The position numbers were made by a program, and so were the translations under genes. Below are positions 15,575 to 24,637 of a DNA stretch of 57,745 nucleotides, piece by piece. The DNA comes from Komagataeibacter xylinus (GTDB taxonomy: Bacteria; Pseudomonadota; Alphaproteobacteria; Acetobacterales; Acetobacteraceae): contig NZ_QQBI01000020.1 of the NCBI RefSeq assembly GCF_004302915.1, forward strand, positions 1-57,745. Direction: 5' to 3'. The notes below the pieces were generated by a model. The model did no database searches, was not told the origin of the DNA, and worked only from the letters and a program-made list of their open reading frames with translations. Every line of letters begins with the position of its first letter. The stretch's first letter is position 1.

Positions 15575-17641
15575 ATGAAATCGATCATGCCCGGTACGCT
15601 GCCTGCTGCCCCCACCCGTATCAACCGCCGCCTGCGTTGCGCCAGCGTGCTGGTCGCGGCCCTGCTTGCAGGGTGTGCCGGGCCGGTAAGCGTGCGGCAG
15701 GTCTCGCTGGTGCACAGCTACCGTGCCGCCACGCGCACGACGCTGGCGGGGCGCGAGGCCAGCGATAGCACGCTGATCGTGCTGCGCCGCCACGGGCTGC
15801 TGCCGCTGTGGCGCAGCAGGCCTGACAGCGCCATTGCCACCCTGCGCACCCAGGCGGCGGGGCGCGATGATGAAGCCGATGTGCTGTTTGCACTGGCCGA
15901 GCTGAGTTACAGGCAGGGCCTGCGCCACCACCGTGCACAGGATTTTCTGGCAGCCAGCCTCTATGCCTATGCCTATCTGCAGCCGGGGCAGGCGGATGGT
16001 CCCAGCCCGTATGACTTACGTTTCCGGCAGGCCTGTGACCTGTACAATCTTGGCCTCGCGGCAGCCTTTCCGGCCCCGGTCAATATTGTCAGCCAGAGCC
16101 GCGCCCTGCCGTTTGGCACGCTGGAGCTGAGCGCTGATCCCGCCCAGTTGCGCTGGCATGGGCGCGTGCTGGACAATATCCGCCCTACCGCGACCCTTGG
16201 AGTGGGCGGCATCAATAACGTCTATCACACCCCCGGCCTTGGCGAGGCCCTGACCGTGCTGGCCCGCGCCACGCCGGCAGCGCCCGCCCGTCCGGCCAGC
16301 AGCGGCCAGACGCTGCAGCACGCAGGCGATCATGCGCCATCCGCCGTGGCCGACATTGCGGCACCAGCGCAGGATGACGCGACGCGCAACCGCGCCACGC
16401 CACAAGATCAGGCGCCCCCTGAAGGTACGCCCGATGGCAGCTTCGTCATAGCGGAAAAGCTGCGCCTGCCTGCAAGTTTGGTGCTAGAAATGGATAACCC
16501 GCGCACGCAGGTGCTGGGCGAGCACCCCAGCGGGCGGCTGGTGCTGCGCATAATGGATGAAAGCCCCGACACCCCCATTGCCCATGCCCGCGTGCCCGCC
16601 GCCTATGACCAGACCACCGCGCGCGCCCTGAGCCTGGTGGATACCGCGCTGGGCACCAAGGAATACCGGGGGTTCTTTGATGGCACGACCTATGACGGCA
16701 CCCGCCCGCGCCTGATCGCCATGAACCCGCACCACCATGGCAGCATGCCCGTGGTGTTCATACATGGCACCGCCTCCAGCCCTTACCGCTGGGCCAGCAT
16801 GGTCAATGACCTGCTGGAAGACAGGCGCATCCGCGATCATTTCGATTTCTGGTTCTTCTCCTATGCCACGGCCAATCCCATCCCGTATTCGGCGTGGCAG
16901 CTGCGCCATGCCATTAGCGAGGCCGTGGCCAGTCTGGGCGGCGTGCAGGCCGACCCCGCGCTGGGGCACATCACGCTGATTGGCCACAGCCAGGGCGGGC
17001 TTCTGGCGCGCATGCTGGTCATCAACCCCGGTGACAGGCTGTGGGATGGCACGGCGGGCCGGCCTCTTTCCAGCTTTCACCTCAATGCCGACACCATGGC
17101 GCTGATCAGGCAGACCATGTTTCCCACCCCCATGCCCGAGATCGACCGGGTGGTGTTCATCTCCACCCCGCAGCATGGCAGCTACCTTGCGGGCAAGTCG
17201 ATCGCCCAGTTCGTGGGCGGCATGGCCAGCCTGCCGCTGCGGGTGACCGAAACCGCGCGTGAGATCGTGACCGGAGCAGGTGACAGCACGCATGTCGACA
17301 ACCGCATTCCCCGCCTTGGCAGCGTCTATGCCATGTCGCCGCACAGCGCGTTCATGCGCACGCTACCCACCATTCCCATCATGCCCGATGTGCATGTACA
17401 CTCCATCATTCCCGTATGCGGGGCAGGGCGGGACCTGGCCCATGCCGATGATGGCGTGGTCTCCTATGCCAGCGCGCATATCCCGGATGTGGAATCAGAA
17501 CTGGTCGTGCGCCATTCGGAGCATTCCACCCAGTCCAACCCCTTCACCATAGCCGAAGTGCAGCGCATCCTGCTTGAACAGCTTGCACAGTATTCACCCG
17601 GCCCGCAGGCGCAGGCCACGCACACTGCCACGCGGCCATGA
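15575..17641 (+). CDS. alpha/beta hydrolase-fold lipoprotein
   Basis: A 688-residue lipoprotein with a lipobox ending LAGC at Cys34. An N-terminal helical region (to ~residue 200) and a low-complexity linker rich in Ala/Pro/Gln (~230-290) precede an alpha/beta hydrolase domain from ~390. The oxyanion strand reads VVFIHGTASSPYRW, and the nucleophile elbow GHSQGG places the catalytic Ser at 472; a late HSEHSTQ segment may supply the His. Probably an envelope lipase or esterase. Its stop overlaps the next start, coupling it to the DUF4105 membrane protein. Confidence 0.85.
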   Translation: MKSIMPGTLPAAPTRINRRLRCASVLVAALLAGCAGPVSVRQVSLVHSYRAATRTTLAGREASDSTLIVLRRHGLLPLWRSRPDSAIATLRTQAAGRDDEADVLFALAELSYRQGLRHHRAQDFLAASLYAYAYLQPGQADGPSPYDLRFRQACDLYNLGLAAAFPAPVNIVSQSRALPFGTLELSADPAQLRWHGRVLDNIRPTATLGVGGINNVYHTPGLGEALTVLARATPAAPARPASSGQTLQHAGDHAPSAVADIAAPAQDDATRNRATPQDQAPPEGTPDGSFVIAEKLRLPASLVLEMDNPRTQVLGEHPSGRLVLRIMDESPDTPIAHARVPAAYDQTTARALSLVDTALGTKEYRGFFDGTTYDGTRPRLIAMNPHHHGSMPVVFIHGTASSPYRWASMVNDLLEDRRIRDHFDFWFFSYATANPIPYSAWQLRHAISEAVASLGGVQADPALGHITLIGHSQGGLLARMLVINPGDRLWDGTAGRPLSSFHLNADTMALIRQTMFPTPMPEIDRVVFISTPQHGSYLAGKSIAQFVGGMASLPLRVTETAREIVTGAGDSTHVDNRIPRLGSVYAMSPHSAFMRTLPTIPIMPDVHVHSIIPVCGAGRDLAHADDGVVSYASAHIPDVESELVVRHSEHSTQSNPFTIAEVQRILLEQLAQYSPGPQAQATHTATRP

Positions 17642-18648
17642 GCAGGCCCGTGCTGCACCGATGGCGTATGATCGGCCTGCGGTCCGTTCTGGGCGTGGTG
17701 ACAGTGATGGGCACGGGGGCGCTGTATTATTCCACCCTCATGCCCGATGCGTTGCGGCTGGGCCTGAGCGCGGCATTCGCCGCCGTGATGGTGGGGGCAG
17801 GGTGGCTGCGCCCGGCCCGGCGCGGGCATGCGGCGCGGGGCGTTGCGGTCGTGGCACTCACGGGCTGGTACGTGACCGACCCGCCGCGCAATGACCGGGT
17901 CTGGGCGGAGGAATACGCCATACCGGCCGATGCATGGCGTGAGGGCAATATGGTGCATGTGCGTAACGTGCGCAATTTCCGCTACCGTTCGGTCACCGAT
18001 TACCTGCCTGCATGGTATGACGCGACATATGACCTAGGCAAACTCGATCGGGTCGATCTGGTTACATCCTATTGGGCGGGTGAAAACATTGCCCATGTCT
18101 TCCTGAGCTTTGGCTTTAGCGACGGGCAGCATCTTGCCATGTCCATCGAAACCCGCAGACAGGCGCGTTTTCCCTATTCCACCATTGCGGGTTTTTTCCA
18201 TCATTATGAACTGTTCTATGTCACGGCCGATGAGCGCGACCTGATTGGCGTGCGCACGGATGTGCGCCGGGAGCGGGTCTATCTGTACCGGCTTGATCTC
18301 TCGCCCGCCGTGCGCGAACGGCTGTTCCTGAGCTATGTGCATGCGATCCATGACATCATTCGCCACCCGCTATGGTACAACACGCTGGGTGACAACTGCA
18401 CCACCGGCATCCTGGCCCGCGCGGGCGCCCAACTGCGCTACCGTTTTGACTGGCGCATCATACTGAGCGGCCACACCGCCAGCATGGCCTATGACATGAA
18501 CCTGCTTGGCCCCTATGACCCGAAGCGCTACCCCGATTTTGCCGCCCTGCACGGAGCAAGCCGCATACAACGCCCGGCTGGTGCCGTTATCGGGCCGGAT
18601 TATTCCACCGCCATCCGTGCCACGCTGCCGCCGCCCGAGGGGCCCTAG
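17638..18648 (+). CDS. DUF4105 domain membrane protein
   Basis: A 336-residue protein starting within the stop of the hydrolase gene (ATGA overlap). Two or three N-terminal hydrophobic helices (~residues 15-75) are followed by a domain with AHVFLSFGFSDGQHLAMSIETRR, ELFYVTADERDLIGVRTDVRRE and NTLGDNCTTGIL. The H, C and Asn residues in this layout are typical of DUF4105/Lnb-type periplasmic domains, some of which act as cysteine-dependent envelope enzymes. The coupling suggests it works with the lipoprotein hydrolase on lipids or lipoproteins. Confidence 0.85.
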   Translation: MSRPVLHRWRMIGLRSVLGVVTVMGTGALYYSTLMPDALRLGLSAAFAAVMVGAGWLRPARRGHAARGVAVVALTGWYVTDPPRNDRVWAEEYAIPADAWREGNMVHVRNVRNFRYRSVTDYLPAWYDATYDLGKLDRVDLVTSYWAGENIAHVFLSFGFSDGQHLAMSIETRRQARFPYSTIAGFFHHYELFYVTADERDLIGVRTDVRRERVYLYRLDLSPAVRERLFLSYVHAIHDIIRHPLWYNTLGDNCTTGILARAGAQLRYRFDWRIILSGHTASMAYDMNLLGPYDPKRYPDFAALHGASRIQRPAGAVIGPDYSTAIRATLPPPEGP

Positions 18649-18940
18649 ATCATATCAGCCTCGATACAATTGTCTCGACTGTGGCAAAAATGTGGCACGG
18701 CTGATTGCAACATTTCATAATGATTTGAAACCTTTTTTATTATTACTGAATGTTTCTCCATAAAATGTAAAATATATACCGTTTTTAACGTCTGCCCTGC
18801 CATTTTTCCTGAAAATTCCACAGCAGCATGTCTTTTTGGTCTGGATTTTTACCAGTAGGGCCTTTATTTCAAAAAATAGAAAATATCGATGCAATATAAA
18901 AAGATATAATCTTTTTTGTTAAGTTAATGGAAAACTATTA
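18649..18940. promoter_or_regulatory. AT-rich intergenic region upstream of BamE-like gene
   Basis: About 290 bp with much lower GC than the surroundings, especially 18715-18940. It presumably holds the promoter of the gene at 18941. No single -35/-10 pair stands out and no coding region is visible. Confidence 0.4.
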
Positions 18941-19321
18941 ATGAAAAAATCTGCTATTGCGGGCTGCCTTACCGCTGTTCTTCTCGTTTCTGGCTGCGCT
19001 TCCGCCGGTAATACTTCCATCAAGAACGAGACGGGCGCCACCATCGACCAGAAGATTCATGATAACGTGACCACCAAGCAGCAGGTGCGGGACATGTTTG
19101 GTGACCCGATGGACACCCACTTTACGGATAGCGGGCATGAAGAGTGGAAGTACTCTTTCGTCACCAGCAAGGCAAACGGCACGAATTTCATTCCCTATTA
19201 CGGCGCATTCTCCAACGGGTCGCATGGCCAGGAAAAAAGCCTGACCATCATCTTCAACGGGAATGTCGTCTGGCATCACACCATGTCGTCTTCCAACATC
19301 AAGGCACATTCGGGCATATAA
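18941..19321 (+). CDS. BamE/SmpA-like outer membrane lipoprotein
   Basis: A 126-residue lipoprotein: MKKSAIAGCLTAVLLVSGC is a canonical lipoprotein leader with Cys19. The mature part has TTKQQVRDMFGDPMDTHFT followed by EEWKYSF and LTIIFNGNVV, the helix-helix-three-strand arrangement of the SmpA/OmlA (BamE) fold. A true BamE role is not certain, because paralogues of this fold are common. GGAAA lies ahead of the start. Confidence 0.75.
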   Translation: MKKSAIAGCLTAVLLVSGCASAGNTSIKNETGATIDQKIHDNVTTKQQVRDMFGDPMDTHFTDSGHEEWKYSFVTSKANGTNFIPYYGAFSNGSHGQEKSLTIIFNGNVVWHHTMSSSNIKAHSGI

Positions 19322-19549
19322 AATATCTGTAATGGAAGTGAGATTACGACTTCCTTACACGTAGAATATGACGACCTGACTGATGGCACGGCTTTCTTCT
19401 GAGGGCCGTGCCACAGGCATTGATGTGGTAGCTGGCAGGATCTGGCCAGCAGGGCTGAAGCTGCATGCCCTACCGCATGCGGGCGCGTGCTCTTGCCGCA
19501 GGCTGATGATGCGCCCATTATCGCGCCCACTGAACCGTGGAGACGTGAT

Positions 19550-20614
19550 ATGCCAACCCTGTTCACCCCGCTTGAGGTCGGTGCCCTTACGCTGCCCAAT
19601 CGCATTATCATGGCGCCGCTGACGCGCCTGCGCGCTGGGCCTGACCATATCCCCAACGATCTGATGGCTGATTATTATGCCCAGCGCGCGCTCGCGGGGC
19701 TGATCCTGTCGGAGGCCACGCCTGTCACGCCCCAGGGTATCGGCTATGAGGATGTGCCGGGCATCTGGTCGGAAGAACAGGCGGAAGGGTGGAAAAAGGT
19801 GACCGCTGCCGTGCATGCGGTGGGTGGGCGCATCTTCATGCAGCTATGGCATGTGGGCCGCATTTCAGACCCGTATTTTCTCAATGGCGAGGCCCCGGTT
19901 GCGCCGAGTGCCATTGCAGCAAAGGGCCATGTCAGCCTGCTGCGCCCCAAGCGTGATTATGTAACGCCCCGCGCGCTGCGCACAGATGAAATACCGGGCA
20001 TTGTCGCAGCCTTCCGCCGTGGGGCGGAACTGGCTAGGGTTGCAGGATTTGATGGCGTGGAAATCCATGGCGCCAATGGCTACCTGCTCGACCAGTTCCT
20101 GCAGGATTCGACCAATCATCGTACCGACCAGTATGGCGGCCCGATTGAAAACCGCGCGCGGCTCATGCTTGAAGTGACCGATGCGGCGATCGAGGTCTGG
20201 GGGGCAGACCGGGTGGGCATGCATCTCTCGCCGCGCTGCGACCTGCACGACATGGGGGATTCCGACCCCGCCGCCACCTTTGGCTATGTCGCGCGTGAAC
20301 TTGGCCGACGTGGCATTGCGTTCATCTGCGCGCGTGAGGCGGAAGGACCGGACAGCCTTGGCCCCCAACTCAGGAAACAGTTCGGTGGTGTTTATATTGC
20401 CAACGAAAAATTCACGCCCGCCAGCGCGGAAAAAGCCGTTGAGGCAGGCCGGGCCGATGCCATTGCCTTTGGCCAGGCCTTTATTGCCAACCCTGACCTG
20501 CCTGAACGTCTGCGCACGGGAGCGGAACTGACGCCACCTGATCCATCCACTTTCTATACCCATGGGCCGGAAGGCTATATCGATTACCCCACGCTTGGCG
20601 CGGCGGGCGACTGA
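19550..20614 (+). CDS. nemA: old yellow enzyme family alkene reductase (NemA-like)
   Basis: A 354-residue FMN-dependent TIM barrel. It starts MPTLFTPLEVGALTLPNRIIMAPLTRLRAG and carries the signatures IFMQLWHVGRIS, DGVEIHGANGYLLDQFLQD and HRTDQYGGPIENRARL, plus IAFGQAFIANPDLP near the end. These enzymes use NAD(P)H to reduce activated C=C bonds, nitrate esters or quinones. The frame is open 63 bp further upstream, but this start aligns with the family. Single gene. Confidence 0.93.
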   Translation: MPTLFTPLEVGALTLPNRIIMAPLTRLRAGPDHIPNDLMADYYAQRALAGLILSEATPVTPQGIGYEDVPGIWSEEQAEGWKKVTAAVHAVGGRIFMQLWHVGRISDPYFLNGEAPVAPSAIAAKGHVSLLRPKRDYVTPRALRTDEIPGIVAAFRRGAELARVAGFDGVEIHGANGYLLDQFLQDSTNHRTDQYGGPIENRARLMLEVTDAAIEVWGADRVGMHLSPRCDLHDMGDSDPAATFGYVARELGRRGIAFICAREAEGPDSLGPQLRKQFGGVYIANEKFTPASAEKAVEAGRADAIAFGQAFIANPDLPERLRTGAELTPPDPSTFYTHGPEGYIDYPTLGAAGD

Positions 20615-20701
20615 ACCCGATCTGGCCGGCTCCTCCCATCAATGCGGGGGGAGGGGGGCGTGGGTTGGCCTGCCTGATTGTGGGGGAGGCTGAAACCGGC
20701 C

Positions 20702-21397
20702 TTACTGGCCCTGCCGGGTCCGGGCGATCAGGTCATAATCGGCGCGGTAGATCTGCCTGATCCGCTCAACCTGCGCGGGGCTTGGCAATTCGCCTTTTTC
20801 ACCGGCTGCCGTGGCATTGACATGCGCAATCGGCCCACTGCCAAATGGTGCGATAAAGCGCTCGATGCGGGCCATTTCATCAAGCATGAACAGCCGGTTG
20901 ACTGCAATGGCGCCATCGCGCCCGGTCAGGTACCATGTCTGTGGCCGGAAAATATGGTCGACATGGTAGGGACTGCGTGCCTGCGCCACCAGATCGAGCG
21001 CATCATCAAGATCACGCAGCGCCATGTAAGATGCGCGGAACCCCTGCGCCACCTGCCGTGCCCCGCTACCGCCCGCGCGGGCATAGCGATAAGCCGACAG
21101 GAAGCGCTGGACCGGATCGCGCAGGATGGCGAATGACGGAAAGCGCACCAGATCGGGCAGGCGGCGCTGGAAATACCGTATGGTTTCATGCCCTACATCC
21201 ATGCCGTACAGGGCACGGGTTATGGATGTTCCGGCATTTTTGGGCACATGGATGAACAGGAGGCCGCGTTCGCGCACCATCGCCGCGCGCCGTTGCCGCT
21301 TTGGGCCTGGGGGGTAGGGAACATGAAGTTCACTCAGCCGCTCATGCACATCGCTGGACATTTTGACACGAAGCACGGGCTGCAACAGCGTTTGCAT
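20702..21397 (-). CDS. sulfotransferase family protein
   Basis: A 231-residue protein with the 5'-PAPS-binding loop LLFIHVPKNAGTSITRALYG and the 3'-phosphate motif AILRDPVQRFLSAYRYA. This pattern fits Sulfotransfer_2-type enzymes that sulfate carbohydrates. There is no N-terminal membrane anchor. An alternative ATG lies at 21361. A surface polysaccharide or lipid substrate is plausible, but no glycan operon is adjacent. Confidence 0.82.
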   Translation of the reverse strand: MQTLLQPVLRVKMSSDVHERLSELHVPYPPGPKRQRRAAMVRERGLLFIHVPKNAGTSITRALYGMDVGHETIRYFQRRLPDLVRFPSFAILRDPVQRFLSAYRYARAGGSGARQVAQGFRASYMALRDLDDALDLVAQARSPYHVDHIFRPQTWYLTGRDGAIAVNRLFMLDEMARIERFIAPFGSGPIAHVNATAAGEKGELPSPAQVERIRQIYRADYDLIARTRQGQ

Positions 21398-21700
21398 ATG
21401 AAACTGGTCCGATCAGGCCCGAGGCTCAAGGTAAGGATGCACTCATTATCCTGCAGGGTAATGTTACGGTGCATTACCAAGGTAAACCGATTGCAACAAT
21501 TCCTGCGCCACGGCTGCACGATTTTGTAAAACAACGCCCGAAGCTGCCGCTGCCGGCAGCCGATGCAGACAGGCGCGCGGACCCTGCACCCATAATAACA
21601 GTTCGGTGCCGCTTTTTAAAAAAAGCATGAAGAAATGCCGCCCTTTTGCAGAAGGCGGCATTGGAAAACCTGGATCAATGGATCGTCTTGAAATCCGTTT
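21398..21700. other. 303-bp intergenic region
   Basis: Holds the promoter area of the sulfotransferase gene and the terminator of the gene ending at 21701 (21634-21662). Nothing else convincing is seen. Confidence 0.45.
21616..21662 (-). terminator. intrinsic terminator for the 21701-22764 operon
   Basis: AATGCCGCC (21634-21642) pairs perfectly with GGCGGCATT (21654-21662). On the minus strand it is followed, after about 9 nt, by a T-rich stretch. Confidence 0.7.
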
Positions 21701-22129
21701 TCAGATCGTCACGCTGTCATCAGGCCGTGTGTTGACCTCGCCCGCGCGATCGGGGGCATCGATCAGTTCGGGCAGGCGATCGGCAAGGAGGGCGCGGGGG
21801 CGGCCGATCCACATGCCGTCGCGCAGATGGTCGCGGCGCGGGTTGCTCGTGTTCGGATGCACGAGAAGGCTCAGCCCACCATGGTTGAGCATGAGCCAGG
21901 GCACGAAGGTTGCGAATAATCCTGTCTCGAACGCAATCTGGTACATGGGGGCCACATGGGGGCCGACCGCCACGTCATGCCAGCGCCCCAGCCTTACGGC
22001 AAAGCGCTCGGCAATGCGGTCTCGCAGTTGGCCTGCGGCCTGCCGTGTCGTGGCGTCATCAAAATAGACATGCACATGATAGCTTGCAATCTCGGCCAGG
22101 GTGCGGGGGGCGGTCGTCTCATCGTTCAT
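21701..22129 (-). CDS. DOPA 4,5-dioxygenase family protein
   Basis: A 142-residue protein beginning MNDETTAPRTLAEIASYHVHVYFDD, with VGPHVAPMYQIAF, FVPWLMLNHGGLSLLVHPNT and DHLRDGMWIG. The HVHVYFD, GPH and LSLLVHP histidines are the family's metal-binding residues. Members cleave catechol-type rings, although many bacterial versions are uncharacterised. The start at 22129 matches the family; the frame is open further upstream into the preceding gene's end. It lies 26 bp downstream of the YceI gene and is probably co-transcribed. Confidence 0.85.
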   Translation of the reverse strand: MNDETTAPRTLAEIASYHVHVYFDDATTRQAAGQLRDRIAERFAVRLGRWHDVAVGPHVAPMYQIAFETGLFATFVPWLMLNHGGLSLLVHPNTSNPRRDHLRDGMWIGRPRALLADRLPELIDAPDRAGEVNTRPDDSVTI

Positions 22130-22155
22130 ATGTCGTGCACTTCCTGCGCGGCGGG

Positions 22156-22764
22156 TTAATTGCGTGGAGCAGGCAGGGTAATGCGCGTTTCGGTGCGCAT
22201 GGGCTGCCTTACGGTGTGAAGCATGGTGGACATGCCCCATTTGCGGCCATCAAACGTGGCGGTGCTGTCAAGCACGCTGAGCGTGTTGCCGGTAAAGTCC
22301 ATCCGGGTATCAAAGGTCATGGGGTGGGTCTGGCCGCGCAGGGTCAACTGCCCCACCATGCGCGAGGCCACGCCCCCATTGACGATATGCGGCCGGCAAT
22401 CGCCCACGTAGCGCGCGGTGGGCCAGCGATCCGTGCCCAGCATGCCACCTGATTTTGCGGCCTTGCGCTCCAGTATGGTGTCCATGTGCACGGTGGTGGC
22501 GTCCATGTTCAGCTCTACATGGCAGGTCTGGCGCGACAGGTCATAATCCAGCGTGCCGGAAACCTTGCCGAACTGCCCATCCATCGCGCCTATCACGCTT
22601 GTGGCATGCAGCAATACGGTCGTATTGGCCGGGGTGAGGGCCAGGTGCTGGATTTCGGCATGGGCGGCAGTGGTCGTTACGCCCAGCGAGAGCGCTCCCA
22701 TCATCACGAGGGACGCGGTCTGGCGGCACAGGGAAGGCGGGCAGGGTTTTCCGTATCGTGTCAT
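22156..22764 (-). CDS. YceI family periplasmic protein
   Basis: About 202 residues from the ATG at 22764, with a signal peptide ending TTTAAHA. The mature lipocalin-like domain shows LDYDLSRQTCHVELNMDATTV, ERKAAKSGGMLGTDRWPTARY and GQLTLRGQTHPMTFD, the classic YceI motifs. Members bind isoprenoid or other hydrophobic molecules in the periplasm. The dioxygenase-like gene follows at once, suggesting a shared aromatic or quinone-related role; that link is inference. Confidence 0.88.
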   Translation of the reverse strand: MTRYGKPCPPSLCRQTASLVMMGALSLGVTTTAAHAEIQHLALTPANTTVLLHATSVIGAMDGQFGKVSGTLDYDLSRQTCHVELNMDATTVHMDTILERKAAKSGGMLGTDRWPTARYVGDCRPHIVNGGVASRMVGQLTLRGQTHPMTFDTRMDFTGNTLSVLDSTATFDGRKWGMSTMLHTVRQPMRTETRITLPAPRN

Positions 22765-22919
22765 GGCATGGTAACGCGCAGGACAGCGCGGGGTTGTGCA
22801 GGCATCGGGTGTCCGGGTTCGGATGGGCCGCCACCCCGGCAACGGGCATGGCAGGTATGGAATACCCCTTCAGTGCCCCCCGAATGCGGCACCAGTAGGG
22901 CAGGCGGGTGGCCACGCCA

Positions 22920-23891
22920 TTACTTCCATACCCACTTGCCCACTACGCGCCCATTGATCACGAGGTCGGAGGCATCGACCTCATCAACCGGATAGGTCGG
23001 GTTGACACTGATGATGCGGATGCGCGGCGGGCGGGAATTGGGCACCAGCATCAACTGCTTGATGACCACGCCCATGCCGTTCCACAGCACATACACGCCA
23101 TCGGGCGAGGGGATGCGGTGGCCCGTATCGACCAGTACGCGATCACCCGCCACGAATTCCGGCTCCATGGAATTGCCCGCGACACGGATGATGGCAAGCC
23201 CCCCGGTATCGGGCAGGTAATTGCGGATGAAATCACGCGGGATGCGCCATGAATCCAGCGTTGGATGGCCTTCACCATCGCCTGCGGCCGTGTGGTCCAC
23301 GATCGCACCGGCACCGGCCTGGGGCGAAATGTCGTATTCATGCACGGTCACCGCGCCATCCTCGTTATGCACGGGCATGCTCGCGCGTTCGGCACGGCTT
23401 ATGCTCTCGTTGAGGTCCGTGGCACCGGGCACGATGCCACACAGGGCCCAGACTTCGGATGCGGCAATGGGTGGGTCACCCCGATCGGTCAGGAGCGGCA
23501 CCAGTTTACGCACCAGTTCAACGGGAATGAAGTCTTTTTTCAGCTTGTTTTCATAAAAGGCATAGCTGGAAAACTTTTCCCCCATGCCCACGTCGCGCGC
23601 CAGCGCCCGCACGGTGTAACCCGCCCGCTCCCGCAGGGCCTTGAGCCGCGAGGCCGCAACACTTGCCCCGCCACCACTGCCGCCGCGCAGCAGGTCGCTT
23701 GCGGTGCAGCCCAGCACGGCGGCTACTTTTTCCAGCCGGTCGCCACCCGGATTGCGGGATTTGCCGCGCAGGATATCATGCACGTAGGTCTCGTTCAGCC
23801 CGGCCAGATCGGCCAGACGTTTTTTATTGAGGTTCAGCCGCTCCATGCGGCGTTCAATCTCGGCGGCGGCGGGGGAGCGTGTCTCATCCAT
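22920..23891 (-). CDS. double-HTH, LexA-like S24 transcriptional repressor
   Basis: A 323-residue regulator. Residues ~15-68 form one XRE-type helix-turn-helix (KKRLADLAGLNETYVHDILRG); residues ~80-140 form a second HTH-like region (RERAGYTVRALARDVG, FIPVELVRKLVPLL). The C-terminal half is an S24 peptidase: an Ala-Gly pair in SPQAGAGAI is a possible self-cleavage site, GNSMEP carries catalytic Ser241, and VVIKQL carries Lys278. All parts needed for RecA-stimulated autocleavage appear intact. Three TGGGA-N4-TCCCA operators at its own promoter argue for autorepression. Phage repressors look like this, but the nearest phage genes are 5 kb away. Confidence 0.88.
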   Translation of the reverse strand: MDETRSPAAAEIERRMERLNLNKKRLADLAGLNETYVHDILRGKSRNPGGDRLEKVAAVLGCTASDLLRGGSGGGASVAASRLKALRERAGYTVRALARDVGMGEKFSSYAFYENKLKKDFIPVELVRKLVPLLTDRGDPPIAASEVWALCGIVPGATDLNESISRAERASMPVHNEDGAVTVHEYDISPQAGAGAIVDHTAAGDGEGHPTLDSWRIPRDFIRNYLPDTGGLAIIRVAGNSMEPEFVAGDRVLVDTGHRIPSPDGVYVLWNGMGVVIKQLMLVPNSRPPRIRIISVNPTYPVDEVDASDLVINGRVVGKWVWK

Positions 23892-23893
23892 AA

Positions 23894-23972
23894 TGGGAAA
23901 TATCCCACATCATTGGCACAAGGGGTAGAGGGGATATATCCCATTATCATCAATTTCATGGGACTTGTCCCA
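23894..23972. promoter_or_regulatory. three operator sites for the S24 repressor
   Basis: Three 14-bp inverted repeats of form TGGGA-N4-TCCCA occur at 23894-23907 (TGGGAAATATCCCA), 23930-23943 (GGGGATATATCCCA, one mismatch) and 23959-23972 (TGGGACTTGTCCCA). Centres are 36 and 29 bp apart, immediately upstream of the repressor start, so binding would block its promoter. Confidence 0.85.
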
Positions 23973-24165
23973 TAAAAACTTTCTTCCAGGCAGGAGCGGA
24001 CAAAAGGGAGGGGGCGCTTTCATGCAGGAAAGGAAATTCCACATATGATACTCTATTAATTTACTGATAAAAATATATTTGGAAAATTTGGTCATTCAGA
24101 AAATATTCACTACAAATTAAATTATAATTACATGTTTTTTAATCTACTTTACAAAGTATACCCTC

Positions 24166-24531
24166 ATGCGTAAAGCCATGTTCATAGGTACGCTGCTACT
24201 GGCCCGCCCCTTTTCGGCGCACGCCGCGCAGCGGGTATGGCAGGGCACGACCGAGGGCACGACTTCTGCTATAATCAAGTATGACACGATCGCAGGCACC
24301 GCAACAGTGCAGGCCATGGGGCAGGTGTGTGTTGCAAGCCTTGAGGGCAAGGCGGTGCCTACGGCCACAGGCTTCGCCATTGTAGCATATGACGGGAATA
24401 CGGACTGCAGGCTCGACATTACGCTTGATGGGCATGGCAACATCAGCGCCAGTAACGAAGGACCGGGCTGCATGGCCTATCATGGGGCTTCGTGCTCGTT
24501 TGATGTCATGAGTGCCCGCGCCACGCATTGA
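24166..24531 (+). CDS. small secreted protein, unknown function
   Basis: A 121-residue protein with a signal peptide (MRKAMFIGTLLLARPFSAHA, cleavage near residue 20) and a beta-rich mature part with four cysteines (VCVASL, NTDCRLDI, GPGCMAYHGASC). The upstream 180 bp is strongly AT-rich and contains its probable promoter. It diverges from the S24 repressor gene, so the operators between them could also control it. Family not recognised. Confidence 0.6.
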   Translation: MRKAMFIGTLLLARPFSAHAAQRVWQGTTEGTTSAIIKYDTIAGTATVQAMGQVCVASLEGKAVPTATGFAIVAYDGNTDCRLDITLDGHGNISASNEGPGCMAYHGASCSFDVMSARATH

Positions 24532-24637
24532 GACAGGGGTGCGGCGGCCTGGACGACCTGACAGGCAGGCGCACCTGCCTGCCTGCACATTATGGCGATA
24601 ATATGGCTTTGTTGCACAAAGTCGTACAGGAATTGCC

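Noticed and set aside
16484-17344. 286-codon minus-strand open frame in the hydrolase gene
   Set aside because: Antisense shadow of the GHSQGG hydrolase, with atypical composition.
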